The position numbers and the translations under genes were made by a program. Under the pieces are notes generated by a model. The model was not told where the DNA came from. It worked only from the letters and a program-made list of their open reading frames with translations, and ran no database searches. This document shows, one piece after another, positions 35,301-45,500 of a stretch of DNA of 64,000 nucleotides. The first letter of the stretch is position 1. Each line of letters begins with the position of its first letter. The stretch comes from Eublepharis macularius (lineage: Eukaryota; Chordata; Lepidosauria; Squamata; Eublepharidae): contig NC_072806.1 of NCBI RefSeq assembly GCF_028583425.1, positions 39,044,001 to 39,108,000 on the forward strand. Direction: 5' to 3'.

Positions 35301-36342
35301 GAAGGATCATTTTATCATATGTGGTGGACATGTGAAGTAGCTAAACAGTACTGGGGAGAAATAGTTGAAGCAATAAATGAGATTTTACAAATACAAGTAA
35401 ACAAGAACCCAGAATTGTTGCTACTGAACTTGGGAATGGAGACAGTTCCAATGCAGCATAGAACATTGTTATTTTATATGACAGCAGCGGCAAGACTTTG
35501 GTACACGCAGAAATGGAAGACGCAAGAAATACCAACTGTAGAAGACTGGATTTACAAATTGCTGTACATGGCAGAAATGGACAAAATGACAAGGAAACTT
35601 AAAGATCTTGACCTAGGACAATATATTGTTGATTGGGGGAAATTGAAACAATTTTTGGAAAAAAAGTGGGATGTAAAAGGAGAACTGTGGCAGTTTGAAT
35701 TTTTTTTAAAAAATAATAATGTTGCAATGAGAAGAGAGAAGGGATCTTACCATTTAGGGGGAATGTAATTATAATCTAAGCTAATATAATATTTAAGGGA
35801 ATTTTACATTGAATATATGAGAGAGGTATACTATATATGATATATAACATAAAATAACAGGTTAGTGGATCAGACTCTACATTATAACATATTATGTGGT
35901 TATGCTGTGTGCTGTGCTACATTGGTGGCATAGCATACAATATATATATAATATATTACTATAATATATACTATATTGATAGTGTATTTGATGGAGTATA
36001 TGCTTAAAAGAAAAGAAATAGAATAAGTTTAAAGTAAGAGACAGTGCGATCCCTGCTATATATTATACTATATTGTTATGTTATATTGATATGAGACATA
36101 CTATACTGATAGTTTGTTTGATAGAGTTTATGTAAAAGAATAAGAATGTGCTTAGAGTAAGAGATATTATGATTCAAAGTTGGTAGGAGGGTTGGAAAGC
36201 TGTTGGAAGTCAATAGGGAGGGGGGAGGAAAAGGGTGGGGGACAGAGTAAGGGGAAGTAAGGGGGAAAAATGGGATTATATGTGTTAAATTTGGAAAATT
36301 TTCTCTTGTTTCCACTCACCAATAAAATTTTATTTAAAAAAA
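32358..36342 (+). mobile_element. 5'-truncated L1 LINE
   Basis: It begins in the ORF2 endonuclease and ends with CAATAAAATTTTATTT and an A-run. A perfect 17-bp duplication, AGATATAGGTTCCCCAC, lies at 32341-32357 and 36343-36359. The 3' UTR (about 35770-36342) has A/T-rich sequence, a G-rich block and the shared TTGGAAGTCAA box. It inserted into the Gypsy 2 LTR and is therefore younger than that element. Confidence 0.93.
32361..35768 (+). pseudogene. L1 ORF2 (endonuclease end, RT, C-terminal domain), broken
   Basis: The first residues read AGDFNGVTNLDEDKQ, an endonuclease motif. RT follows with KVPGPDGLTAKFYKVM (about 33345), NYRPISLLNNDYKI (about 33520), EEQAGFLPNRQIKDN (about 33615) and FADDIMLIVEDP (about 34029), where FADD is the catalytic pair. 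The C-terminal cysteine motif reads CWKCKKHEGSFYHMWWTC near 35282. Frameshifts or stops near 32850, 33885, 33988, 34424 and 34833 inactivate it. Intact L1 ORF2 nicks DNA and copies its RNA at the nick. Confidence 0.9.
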
Positions 36343-36647
36343 AGATATAGGTTCCCCACGGCTCCTCCTAATTCCCCCTTCTCCTAACAGTCCTCTAACT
36401 CTGCAAGCAGGAAAACAGGCTGTGTGATTCATGGATTTCTCAAGACCAGGCAGGTTCCCAGACTCGGGAGAGAGTACAATAGGAACAAACACCTCCCGTT
36501 CTCAGTTTCCCACCCTGGGTTCAAATGATAGAATCACCTCAACAGCATCAGCTTCAGCTCAGCTCCAGCTGCCTGGCTCCAGCTTCAGGGGGATTGAATA
36601 TGACAGGTGATCCTGAGCACCAGACAGTTACCTGGCAGATCCTTACA

Positions 36648-36978
36648 GTGACAAGGTCAGAGAGAGAGTGAGCAACACTGGCTGTCCCAACTGAGGGAGA
36701 GAGGGATCCAGGGTGTCTCCAACCCCCCCTTCATATCTGAGGCTGCTCAGGCCAACTTAGGGGGTGTGTCACCCCAGGCTCCAACGAACTCGGCCAGGTG
36801 CCTAACACAAGTCAATTGGCAATTGTGACTGGTTCCTATTATATCTAATGGACCTGCTCCATGCCCACCGCTCATGCCTGGACCCAGCCCTGGTGGATCA
36901 ATTGTCCTTCATAAAGGTTAACCTCCCCCTGCTGGGCTACCCCTCCCTGGACCTTGGGGAGGTATCGGGGCTCTGAGC
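36648..36978. other. hAT 1 internal sequence
   Basis: Non-coding hAT 1 DNA between the end of Gypsy 1 and the start of hAT 2. The phrase TATTATATCTAATGGACCTG resembles sequence at 47490-47510 near the right end of hAT 1, suggesting internal duplication. Confidence 0.5.
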
Positions 36979-37189
36979 TAGGGGTGTGCAATTCGGTATT
37001 CTGATTAGGGTAAAAATCAGGGCCATTTCAGGTTTTTTCAGTATTACCGAAACTTTTTCTGAATACCGAAAAATTTCGGTAATACTGAAACAGAGATTGC
37101 CGAAACGATTCGGCCATTGTTTTCAATGAGAAAACCTTCTCCCAGCTTTCCGGGAGTCGGGGGGGGGCATTTTCTGTCCAAATCACACC

Positions 37190-37620
37190 AAACGTGGTGT
37201 GGGGCACAGTAGGAGGGCACAACAGGGCATAAAACAGGCTACTACACAAAAATAACACAACTCACTTCACATCAGATAATCACCCAAACACAATTGCTGT
37301 CAAAAACAATGATGTGAGTTGTGTTATTTTGTGTAGTAGACTGCTTTCATGCCCTGTTGTGCCCTCCTACTGTGTAACCTAAAGCAGTTAAAGAAATAAA
37401 GTGTTTTTGACAGCAATTGTGTTTTGGGTGATTCTTTAATGTGAAGTGAGTTGTGTTATTTTTTTTTTGTAAGATACTGCTGGCATGCCCTTTGGTGTGC
37501 TCCCCTGCTGTGCAACCTAGAGCTGTTCAAGAAATAAAGTGTTTTTGACAGGAATTGTGTTTTTGTGATTCTCTGATGTTAAGTGAGTTGTGTTATTTTT
37601 CTGTGTAGGGGACTGCTGGT
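37190..37620. repeat. Direct and inverted repeats in hAT 2
   Basis: Two direct units of about 126 bases contain AAGAAATAAAGTGTTTTTGACAG and GTGAGTTGTGTTATTTTT (near 37395 and 37521). An inverted partial unit lies just before, at about 37245-37305, so the first part can fold into a hairpin. Confidence 0.75.
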
Positions 37621-38299
37621 GTAATGTGTCACAATGTTTTGCCTACTTGTACTTTGAAAGTGAGAAAATATTTTTAAAAAACGTTATTCAGTGTGTGCTT
37701 GTGTTTTATTCTTTGTTGTGCAGTTGGTTCCCATCATAGGGAACAATGGGGCTGGCTGGCCAGCCATCTCCGTAGGTGGTGGGGGGATTTGGGGGAGGGT
37801 GTCTGTGGTTCAGGTGCTCTTTCACAGGGACAAGCTCGCACTCAGGAGTGTGCCCACCATTGTGGCACCCCTGGGATGTGCATAATTGCCCTGGGAAAGA
37901 GAGTTTAAAAGTTCCCATCACAGGGAACAATGTGGGATGGCTGGCCAGCCTGCTCCTGGGGTAGTGGCCGGTATGGGAATGTTGGGGAGGGTGTCTTTGA
38001 GTCAGTGTGGGGCTGTGGGGGGTGGATTTAAAAGGTGGACTGTGCCTGTGGCCATAGATGCCACATTCCATGGGTTCCTGCTGTGGGAGATTTTCCCATA
38101 ACAGGAATCAATAGAAAGTGGCTGGCCACAGGACAAGGGAGGTTAGGTTTTGGGGAGGGTGTGTGTGGTATTTGGCAGTTTGGGTGCAGGTGGACTGTGG
38201 CTGTGGACATTGGCAGCCCCAATCCCATGTGTTTCTACGGTGTGGAAGTCTTCCCCACAGTAGAAAGACAAAGTGGTGTGGCAGGAGAACCACCTTTGG

Positions 38300-38959
38300 G
38301 GGGGGCATAAAATGCCCCCCCCAAAAGTGGGATCAGCTTGGGCCGTGGTGGAGGGTGGGAGGACAGGTAGGAGATGGTCCCCTGAAGATTGGGGGCATTT
38401 TGCATGCAAAATGCCACCCCTGGCCAGACAAGCCTGTCTTATTTCCCCTATAGGAAATAATGGAGAAAGGGGGGGGGGCTAAGAGCAGCATCTTTGGGAG
38501 GTCATAAAATGGCCCCCCAAAGTGGGATCAGCTTGGGCCTTGGTGGAGGGTGGGAGGACAGGTAGGAGATGGGCCCCTGAAGGTTGGGTTGCCCTTCAGG
38601 GGCAAGGTTGCCCTAGCCAGGCAAGCCTCTCTTATTTCCCCCATAGGAAATAATGGAGAAAGGGGAGGCTAAGAGCAGCATCTTTGGGAGGTCATAAAAT
38701 GGCCCCCCAAAGTGGGATCAGATTGGACCTTGGTAGAGGGTGGGAGGACAGGTGGGAGATGGGCCCCTGCAGTTTTGGGGCATTTTGCATGCAAAATGCC
38801 ACCCCTAGCCAGACAAGCCTCTCTTATTTTCCCATAGGGAATAGTGGAGTGGAGGTGGATAGGGGCACCTTCTTTGGGAGGCCGTAAAATGGCCCTCCAA
38901 AGTGGAATCTGACTGAAACTTGGTGGAGGGTGGGAGGACAGGTGGGAGCAGGTCCCCTG
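38300..38959. repeat. Tandem array of about 190-bp units in hAT 2
   Basis: Units are marked by CAAAGTGG(G/A)ATC at about 38323, 38517, 38707 and 38897, each followed by GGTGGAGGGTGGGAGGACAGGT. A G-rich 'GGCATTTTGCATGCAAAATGCC' palindrome occurs in some units. Array sequence continues beyond the two LTR insertions at 39377-39429 and 46409-46600. Confidence 0.85.
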
Positions 38960-39376
38960 TGTCAGACTGTGGCTAGATAATGTCCTTCTCCCAGGTTCCC
39001 CTTTACAAGCAAACAAGAGTCCATTGTTTGAATAAGGAAACTTTACTGCAGAAATGGTTCATTATAGTCCACTGTCCTGAATAGGAGACTCAGGATGGTA
39101 CAAGATCATTGTTACCAATGAAGGGCAAAGCATGAGGTACAAAGTAACAGTTCCCAGCTGAACCAGCCTCCCCCCACAGTTCTCAAAACAACATCTTTCA
39201 GTCTTGGGAAGCTGGGCTCTCTCAAGGCCAATCCTGGGTGGAACGGTGTTAGACAAAACAATCTCGTCCGGTGAGAAGTCTGCTTGGGAACTGGTGCACC
39301 TGTGGGGAAAGCACTTAAACACTAGAAGCATTAGAAAATGGTGTCAGTACAGCTCATACATACTCTGGACCTGACA
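38960..39376 (-). mobile_element. Solo LTR of the chromovirus family, minus orientation
   Basis: 417 bases that are the reverse complement of the chromovirus LTR family at 39430 and 45993, more diverged than those two are from each other. An exact 5-bp duplication CCCTG lies at 38955-38959 and 39377-39381. It is a product of LTR-LTR recombination and lies 53 bases from the full-length relative. Confidence 0.92.
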
Positions 39377-39429
39377 CCCTGAAAGTTGGTTGCATTTTGC
39401 TTGCAAAATGCCACCCCAAGCCACCTAGA

Positions 39430-39845
39430 TGTCAGGTCCAGTGTATATCTAAACTGTACTGACTCCATTTTCTAATGCTTCTAGTGTTTGAGTGTTTTCT
39501 TCCCAGGTGCACCAGTTCCCAGGCAGCATTCCCACCGGAGGAGACTGTTTTGTCTAACACCGTTCCACCAAGCATTGGCCTTGAAGGAGAGCAGCTTCCC
39601 AGGACTGAGAGATGTTGTTTTGAGAACTGTGGGGGGAGGCTGATCCAGATGGGTATTGTTACTCTGTAGCTTATGCTGGCTCTTCATTGGTAACAATGAT
39701 CATGTACCATCCTGATTCTCCTATTCAGGACAGTGGACTATAATGGACCTTTTCTGCAGTAAAGTTTCCTTTTCCAAACAATGGACTTGTGTTTGCTTCT
39801 AAAGGGAACCCTGTAGTGAGTGCCTTATTTAGCCACAGTCTGACA
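39430..39845 (+). repeat. Chromovirus 5' LTR
   Basis: 416 bases with TG...CA ends, a TTTCTGCAGTAAAGTTTCC segment that may carry the poly(A) signal, and 14 bases between the LTR end and the gag ATG. No clear TGG primer site follows, so priming may be unusual, as is known for some chromoviruses that self-prime. Confidence 0.9.
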
Positions 39846-39859
39846 TTTTGTTACCAATC

Positions 39860-42535
39860 ATGTCTGAGTCGGGCCCAGCGGAATCCAAGGTTGTCCCGGA
39901 CAGGGATCCTTTGTTTGATCCGTATGCGTCTCCCGACAATCAACCTGTGCAACCCGTGCAAGCCCAAGGCTCCCAGGAGCTGGGAGCAGCCGGGAACGGA
40001 ACCGGAGCCTCCACTTCCACCCCGCCTCTCATCGAACTCAGTACTCAGGGCGAGACCGAAGCCGACCTCGGGGCAAGGCCGAAAGCGACCGCTCTCCCTT
40101 TGATTTCGGTACCCACCCCGTCGGAGTGGGGAGCCAGACCCCGAGAAACCAGAGAGCGTCGGGCAGGTGGACTCCATCCACGAGTTTCGATGGAAGGGCG
40201 CCGAAGCCTAGGAACCGTCCCGGAGCTAGACAGCAGCCAACCATGGCGATATTGGAACAGGACGTCCGAGCAGACGGAGGGGGACACGTCTCGCCGCGGC
40301 GCCCTGAGTTGGGATTACTCCGAACTTGTTCCGTGGAAAGAGCCAACGGAGGTTCCTGAACAAAGTTGGGAGCAGATACAAGGTCGCACCTATGCGGTGG
40401 ATACCAGCATCTCGGCCGTGACGGGTATGGCCAAGGGAATTCTAGCCGCGAGATCGAGAGTCGTCCAAGGGGACCCTCCTCCTTGGGGCCCCTTGTCCCC
40501 GGTGAGTGCAACGAATGAAGCTTCCATAAGCGAGCAACCGGGGGCAAGTCGAATGCAACAGTTAGAAGCTAAACTGATGGATATGGAAGAAAGTTTGGCT
40601 CATGCCATCCATTTAATTTCGGCAATGGGAGCAGGAGAAAGACTGTCCCCTGAAGAGATGGCGATACAGATAGCTACCCTTCAAAGTGTCATCTCCTATC
40701 CGGTGGAGGATGTCCAGCAGCGGCCGTCACCTACCGACGAAGGGGACACCTATCCTGGCGAATCGGGAGAGCAACCTAAGGAACTTCCCGCACAGCAGGA
40801 AATTCCACCGAGAAGGGATGACCCGGTTGAGCCACCCGGAGAGACCCCCACCGAACCTCCTAACCAGGGAGGGGATGCGCCGCCAGACGAGACTCCCGTT
40901 GAGAGGCCTACGGAAGGGGAAGAAAAGCCAAGTGATACACCGGTGAGACCCCCTCTTACTTCTTCTATAACGGTCCGGCCGGACCAAGCGGGAGCACACG
41001 CGGCTCCATCCGAGGATGGAGCCCCTCGTCAACCGCGAGACATTGTCCCCGTCGGGCAACCTACGGGGGACGGTCTAACAGCGCCAAGAGGCCAGCCGCT
41101 GCTTCCCAGATTAACAACACCCGGAGGGGCAAGCCCGCGCGGCCTTTCACCTGTTCAACCCTTGCCGCTGCGGCCCCTCTCACCTCGACCGCAGCTCATA
41201 CCGTTGCAGCAGCCCCAGGACCAGCCCGTTTTACCACCCCCGAACCAACCGGGACGGCCTGCACCACTACGACACCTCCAACCCCCTCCTCAGCGGCCGA
41301 TCTCCACTCAACCACACCAACCTCCTCCACCTCGACAGCTACCGCCAACGCCTCCCGTGTTACCAGCCAGACCAAGACTGCCGCCTCCTACTCGCCCGCC
41401 ACTGCAGCCTCCGGCCCAACCAAGACCAACCCCGCCACCGCAACCACGGCAACCTCCGCCCGCACAGCCAGCCCAACCCCAGCCGGCACCGCTGGTTCAA
41501 CCGCCGCCAGTACAGCCGGCACCGTTGCCCCGACCGAGACTCCAGTTACCTCCTCCTGTGCCTCAGGCGCAACTAAGACTGCCAATGGACTTTTACCCAG
41601 CGCCTGCTCCGAGACAAGAACTCCCGATGGGCTGGGTGAAGCTGGAAGCCACCTTCGATGGGGATCCATCCAAATTGGGATTTTTCTTAGTCCAAGTGGT
41701 ACAGTTTTTTAACCGTTGGGGGCACCTCTTCGGCAGTGAGGCCAGTCAAATCGAACATCTTGGATCTCGTTTACAGGGCAAAGCAGCAGATTGGTATGTA
41801 GGACTATACAATGTCGGGGCCCCAGAACTTGATACTCTCCAGGGGTTTGTGGATGCTATCCGAGCGCAATATGAAGACCCCTTAGAGGAAACCCGGGCCC
41901 GAACAGAATTGCAAGCCATCAAACAAGGCAGCATGTCAGCAAGAGACTATGTCACAAAATTCCGGCAATTAGCAGCCAAGTGCCCTAGGTGTGAGGAGTC
42001 CACCAAGATTATCCTGTTCAAACAAGGCCTTAACCCGAGACTTTTGGACAGAGCTCTCATGCAAGACAATCCCCCCACGTTGTTAGGGTGGATCCAACTT
42101 GTTTGCGAAGTAGAGAATCGCATTTTGGAAGTCCGTTTGGTTGAACAACAACAACAAACGGGACAAAGAAGACCATTGACTTTACAGAGGGGAACACGGG
42201 GAGCTAGCTACGCCACCCGTGGAGCGAGAGATGCTAGATGGCAACAAGGGCTGTGTTTGCAATGCGGACAGGCTGGTCACTTTGCAGCACAATGCCCTTA
42301 CCGGCCTGTGCAAAGACCTCCGCTCCAATTACGGCGTCCAACCCTTGCTCCGTTTCCTACGCTCCAACGCCCGACTCCAGCACCACGAGCAAATAGAGGC
42401 CGCGGCGCTTCCCAAAGGCCAGCCTCGGAGAGAGGGCTGGAAGCGGAAGAAGTCATGGAATACGATCCCGCTTCCCCAACCGCAGAAGCCAATCCAGAAA
42501 GTCCCCAGTCGGGAAACGAAATGGATCTGTCGTGA
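39860..42535 (+). CDS. Chromovirus Gag polyprotein (891 residues)
   Basis: The ATG at 39860 is the first in frame after the LTR and begins MSESGPAESKVVPDRDPLFD. The N-terminal half is low in structure, with an MQQLEAKLMDMEESLAHAI helix about residue 232 and a long Pro/Gln-rich stretch at about 420-585. The capsid part starts about 590 (KLEATFDGDPSKLGFFLVQV) and includes YEDPLEETRARTELQ and LLGWIQLVCEVENR. A nucleic-acid-binding knuckle CLQCGQAGHFAAQC, a perfect CX2CX4HX4C, lies at about 799. Gag forms the cytoplasmic particle and binds element RNA. It is long for the family because of the Pro-rich linker. It ends in MDLS-TGA at 42535. No stop or frameshift was seen. Confidence 0.92.
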   Translation: MSESGPAESKVVPDRDPLFDPYASPDNQPVQPVQAQGSQELGAAGNGTGASTSTPPLIELSTQGETEADLGARPKATALPLISVPTPSEWGARPRETRERRAGGLHPRVSMEGRRSLGTVPELDSSQPWRYWNRTSEQTEGDTSRRGALSWDYSELVPWKEPTEVPEQSWEQIQGRTYAVDTSISAVTGMAKGILAARSRVVQGDPPPWGPLSPVSATNEASISEQPGASRMQQLEAKLMDMEESLAHAIHLISAMGAGERLSPEEMAIQIATLQSVISYPVEDVQQRPSPTDEGDTYPGESGEQPKELPAQQEIPPRRDDPVEPPGETPTEPPNQGGDAPPDETPVERPTEGEEKPSDTPVRPPLTSSITVRPDQAGAHAAPSEDGAPRQPRDIVPVGQPTGDGLTAPRGQPLLPRLTTPGGASPRGLSPVQPLPLRPLSPRPQLIPLQQPQDQPVLPPPNQPGRPAPLRHLQPPPQRPISTQPHQPPPPRQLPPTPPVLPARPRLPPPTRPPLQPPAQPRPTPPPQPRQPPPAQPAQPQPAPLVQPPPVQPAPLPRPRLQLPPPVPQAQLRLPMDFYPAPAPRQELPMGWVKLEATFDGDPSKLGFFLVQVVQFFNRWGHLFGSEASQIEHLGSRLQGKAADWYVGLYNVGAPELDTLQGFVDAIRAQYEDPLEETRARTELQAIKQGSMSARDYVTKFRQLAAKCPRCEESTKIILFKQGLNPRLLDRALMQDNPPTLLGWIQLVCEVENRILEVRLVEQQQQTGQRRPLTLQRGTRGASYATRGARDARWQQGLCLQCGQAGHFAAQCPYRPVQRPPLQLRRPTLAPFPTLQRPTPAPRANRGRGASQRPASERGLEAEEVMEYDPASPTAEANPESPQSGNEMDLS

Positions 42536-45500
42536 GAGGACCCAAACGACAGATCCGCCCTAAGCCCGTCCCTGCACGGAACCGGCCGCCTGGGTCCATT
42601 TTATTCATGCCAGTGACTCTAATCAACCCAGAGAGGAAGATGCACATTCGGGTGCAAGCTCTCATTGACTCGGGCTGCTCCAGAGACATCATCGCCCCTG
42701 CTCTAGTCAATGGACTAGTCCTACCAACTCGGGATCTACAAAATCCAGTAATCTTTGAACAAATGGATGGTACCAACATGAATCCTGTAACAACTGAAAC
42801 CATCCCAGTGATCACAGGCATGGGACAACATTGGGAAAAGAGGTCCTTTGTCATCAGCTCTACTGCCAAGTACCCGTTAATTCTAGGCAGCAAATGGCTA
42901 TGCGATCACAATCCCTACATAGACTGGGCACAAGGAAGTATTACCTTCAGTCATGCCAACTGCAAAAATCACCGTTGGAATCAAAACTGGGGCGAAGATC
43001 CAACTCATAAAGAAAAGGCCCTTCTCACCCAAGAAGAAGTCAACCAAATACCCGAACCATACTGGCCTTTTCTAAATGCTTTCTCTGAAGAGGAAGCAGA
43101 TACTCTACCCCCGCACCGACGAACGGACTGTGCGGTAGAAATTTTACCCGGAGCCTCACTGCCCAAAGGACGACTTTATCCCATGAGTCTCCATGAACGC
43201 GAAGAGCTCCGGAAATTCATTGACACCAACCTCCAACGAGGGTTCATCCGCCCAGCCGCTAGCCCCCACGCCGCTCCAGTCCTCTTCGTGAAAAAGAAGG
43301 ACGGGGGACTCCGACTGTGCACAGATTTCCGAGGCTTGAATGCAGTGTCCACCAACAACGCCTATCCTATACCGCTCATCCGAGACCTTCTCAACGTCGT
43401 GGCCCAAGGTAAGATCTTTACGAAATTAGATCTAAAAGATGCTTACTTCCACGTTCGTATCAAGGCAGGGGATGAGTGGAAAACCGCTTTCAATACGCCC
43501 CTCGGACAATATGAATACTTAGTTATGCCTTTTGGTTTGACGGGAGCCCCGTCTGTATTCATGTCCATGATAAACGAAGTTCTACACGAATTTCTGTACA
43601 AAGGGGTGGTGGTGTACCTTGATGATGTGTTAATTTACTCGGACACAGAGGAAGAACATATTCAAACGGTACGAAAAGTCTTAGCCACCCTAATGAAGAA
43701 TAAGCTACCCATCAAACTGTCCAAATGTGAATTCCATAAAACCGAACTCACTTACCTCGGGTACTGTATCTCCCAAGAAGGTCTAAAAATGGATCCAGCC
43801 AAAATACAGGCGATCCAAGACTGGCAGACACCCACCACCCGTAAAGAATTACAATCCTTCCTGGGTTTTGCCAACTTCTATAGAGACTTCATAGCAAATT
43901 TCGCCCAAATCACGCTCCCTTTAACAGACTTGCTGAAAACCAAAGATAAAGGGGACCAAGCTAAAAAACCCTCTGCCAAGCTGCAATGGACCCCCGATTG
44001 CCAAACGGCCTTCGATTGTCTAAAAAAGCAATTTGTAACGGAACCCATCCTCTCCCACCCCAACGAACAATCCCCTTTCATAGTACAGGTCGACGCCAGC
44101 GATACGGCGATAGGGGGGGTTTTACTGCAGAAGGGGGAGGATGGTAGGCTGCGGCCGTGTGCTTTCTTGTCTAGGAAATTTTCGGAGGCGGAAAGGAATT
44201 GGAATGTGTGGGAGAAGGAGGCCTTTGCAGTAAAAGCGGCCCTTACTAACTGGAGACATTGGCTGGAGGGGGCGCGATACCCTTTCGAGGTCTGGACGGA
44301 TCATAAAAATCTGGAGGCCCTCCGAAGCCCACGCAGACTGAATGCCAAGCAATTGCGATGGGCGGAATTCTTTTCCAAATTCAACTTCACTCTAAATTAT
44401 CTCCCGGGCAAAACTAACTTTTTGGCAGACGCCCTATCGCGCATGCCCCAACATAAGAGCAAACGGGAGGAGACTGTCGACACTGTCTTCTCGCCTACGC
44501 AACTTGGGGGCGTGGTGACTACTCGCAGCCGTGCCAAGCAGCCCCTCCCGGCCAACCAAGAGTGGAAATCGAAACTTAAAACTGAAGTGGAGAAGGAGGG
44601 GGATAGGGCTCCGCGAAGCAAACTGACCCAATCCCCACAAGGGGATTGGTTAGCCGGGAGCAAGTTTTATGTCCCAGACAGCCTCAGACTGGAAATTTTG
44701 CAGCGCTGTCATGATGCTCCCACTGCTGGACACTATGGGTATCTGAAAACTTTGCACCTAATCCAAAGACAATTCTGGTGGCCGGGCATGCGCAAAGACA
44801 TTTCCCAATACGTTAGTTCCTGTCCTGTTTGCCTCAGCGCCAAAACCAGGAAAGGGAAGCCTCCGGGTCTCCTGCAGCCATTGGAAACGCCAAACAGACC
44901 CTGGGAAGTAATATCCATGGACTTTATCACTGATCTACCTATCTCAAAAGGACATAATTGTATTTTAGTTGTGGTAGATCTGTTCTCCAAACAAGCTCAT
45001 TTTATCCCCTGTACTACTATACCTTCCGCTCGAAAACTAGCAGATTTGTTTCTAAAACACATCGTAAAATTACATTCTTTTCCGTCCAAGGTGATTTCGG
45101 ATCGCGGCGGACAGTTCGTTGCCAACTTCTGGCGGGAGCTTTTGAAAATGTTGAATATTGAACAAGGCATCAGTTCAAGCCACCACCCACAAACCGACGG
45201 GCAATCCGAAAAAACAAACCAAATATTAGAACAGTTTCTTCGTTGCTACATCAATTTTCAACAAAATAATTGGGTGGACCTTCTCCCTCTGGCCGAGTTC
45301 TCATATAACAACAGTGTCCACGCTTCGACGGGGGAGGCCCCCTTCAAAATTGTCTACGGAACTCACTTCAATCCCTTCCCGTTGGATGCACCCCCTCTCC
45401 ATTCCTCTAAATTGCCAGATGTATCTTCGTGGTGGGGGGAGGCGGCGCAGCAATGGACTCTTATTAAGAAACACCTTGAAAAAGCCAAACTGGATTACAA

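Larger units (their letters stand above)
20536..36626 (-). mobile_element. Gypsy 2, degraded Ty3/Gypsy element, minus strand
   Basis: The outer ends TGTCTGGTGCTCAGG (complement at 36626) and GGGCATCCTTACA (complement at 20536) are LTR termini. The exact 5-bp duplication GTTAC stands at 20531-20535 and 36627-36631 and marks insertion into the 3' LTR of Gypsy 1. The body holds gag (32149 to about 22740), protease and the RT start (22743-22113), and an RNase H-linker piece (21035-20690). It has received two copies of LTR-B, a solo LTR-D and an L1. It belongs to the same family group as Gypsy 1 by Gag similarity. Confidence 0.8.
32214..36626 (-). repeat. Gypsy 2 5' LTR, split by L1
   Basis: The LTR proper is 36626-36360 plus 32357-32214, about 411 bases. 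It starts TGTCTGGTGCTCAGG and ends GGCATCCTTACA. The L1 at 32358-36342 sits inside it. Confidence 0.8.
16864..36647 (+). mobile_element. Gypsy 1, degraded Ty3/Gypsy element split by Gypsy 2
   Basis: LTR-like ends 16864-17078 and 20338-20535 share about 200 bases, beginning CTAGATGCTTCC and passing through GAACTTAGCTGACC and CAATAAAGTTCTTTAACTC. The 5' LTR ends GTTACCTGGCAGATCCTTACA. The last part of the 3' LTR was displaced to 36627-36647 when Gypsy 2 inserted after GTTAC. Between the LTRs are gag (17138-18460), a protease remnant, an RNase H-integrase remnant and a large gap where RT should be. The LTR starts are truncated or unresolved, so the left limit is approximate. Confidence 0.75.

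Noticed and set aside
37691..38482. Short frames within hAT 2 as transposase pieces
   Set aside because: No hAT transposase motif (such as the C-terminal dimerisation block) is visible and the frames follow tandem repeats.
41388..41669. Minus-strand Val/Ala/Gly-rich frame
   Set aside because: It is the complement of the proline-rich tract in chromovirus gag.
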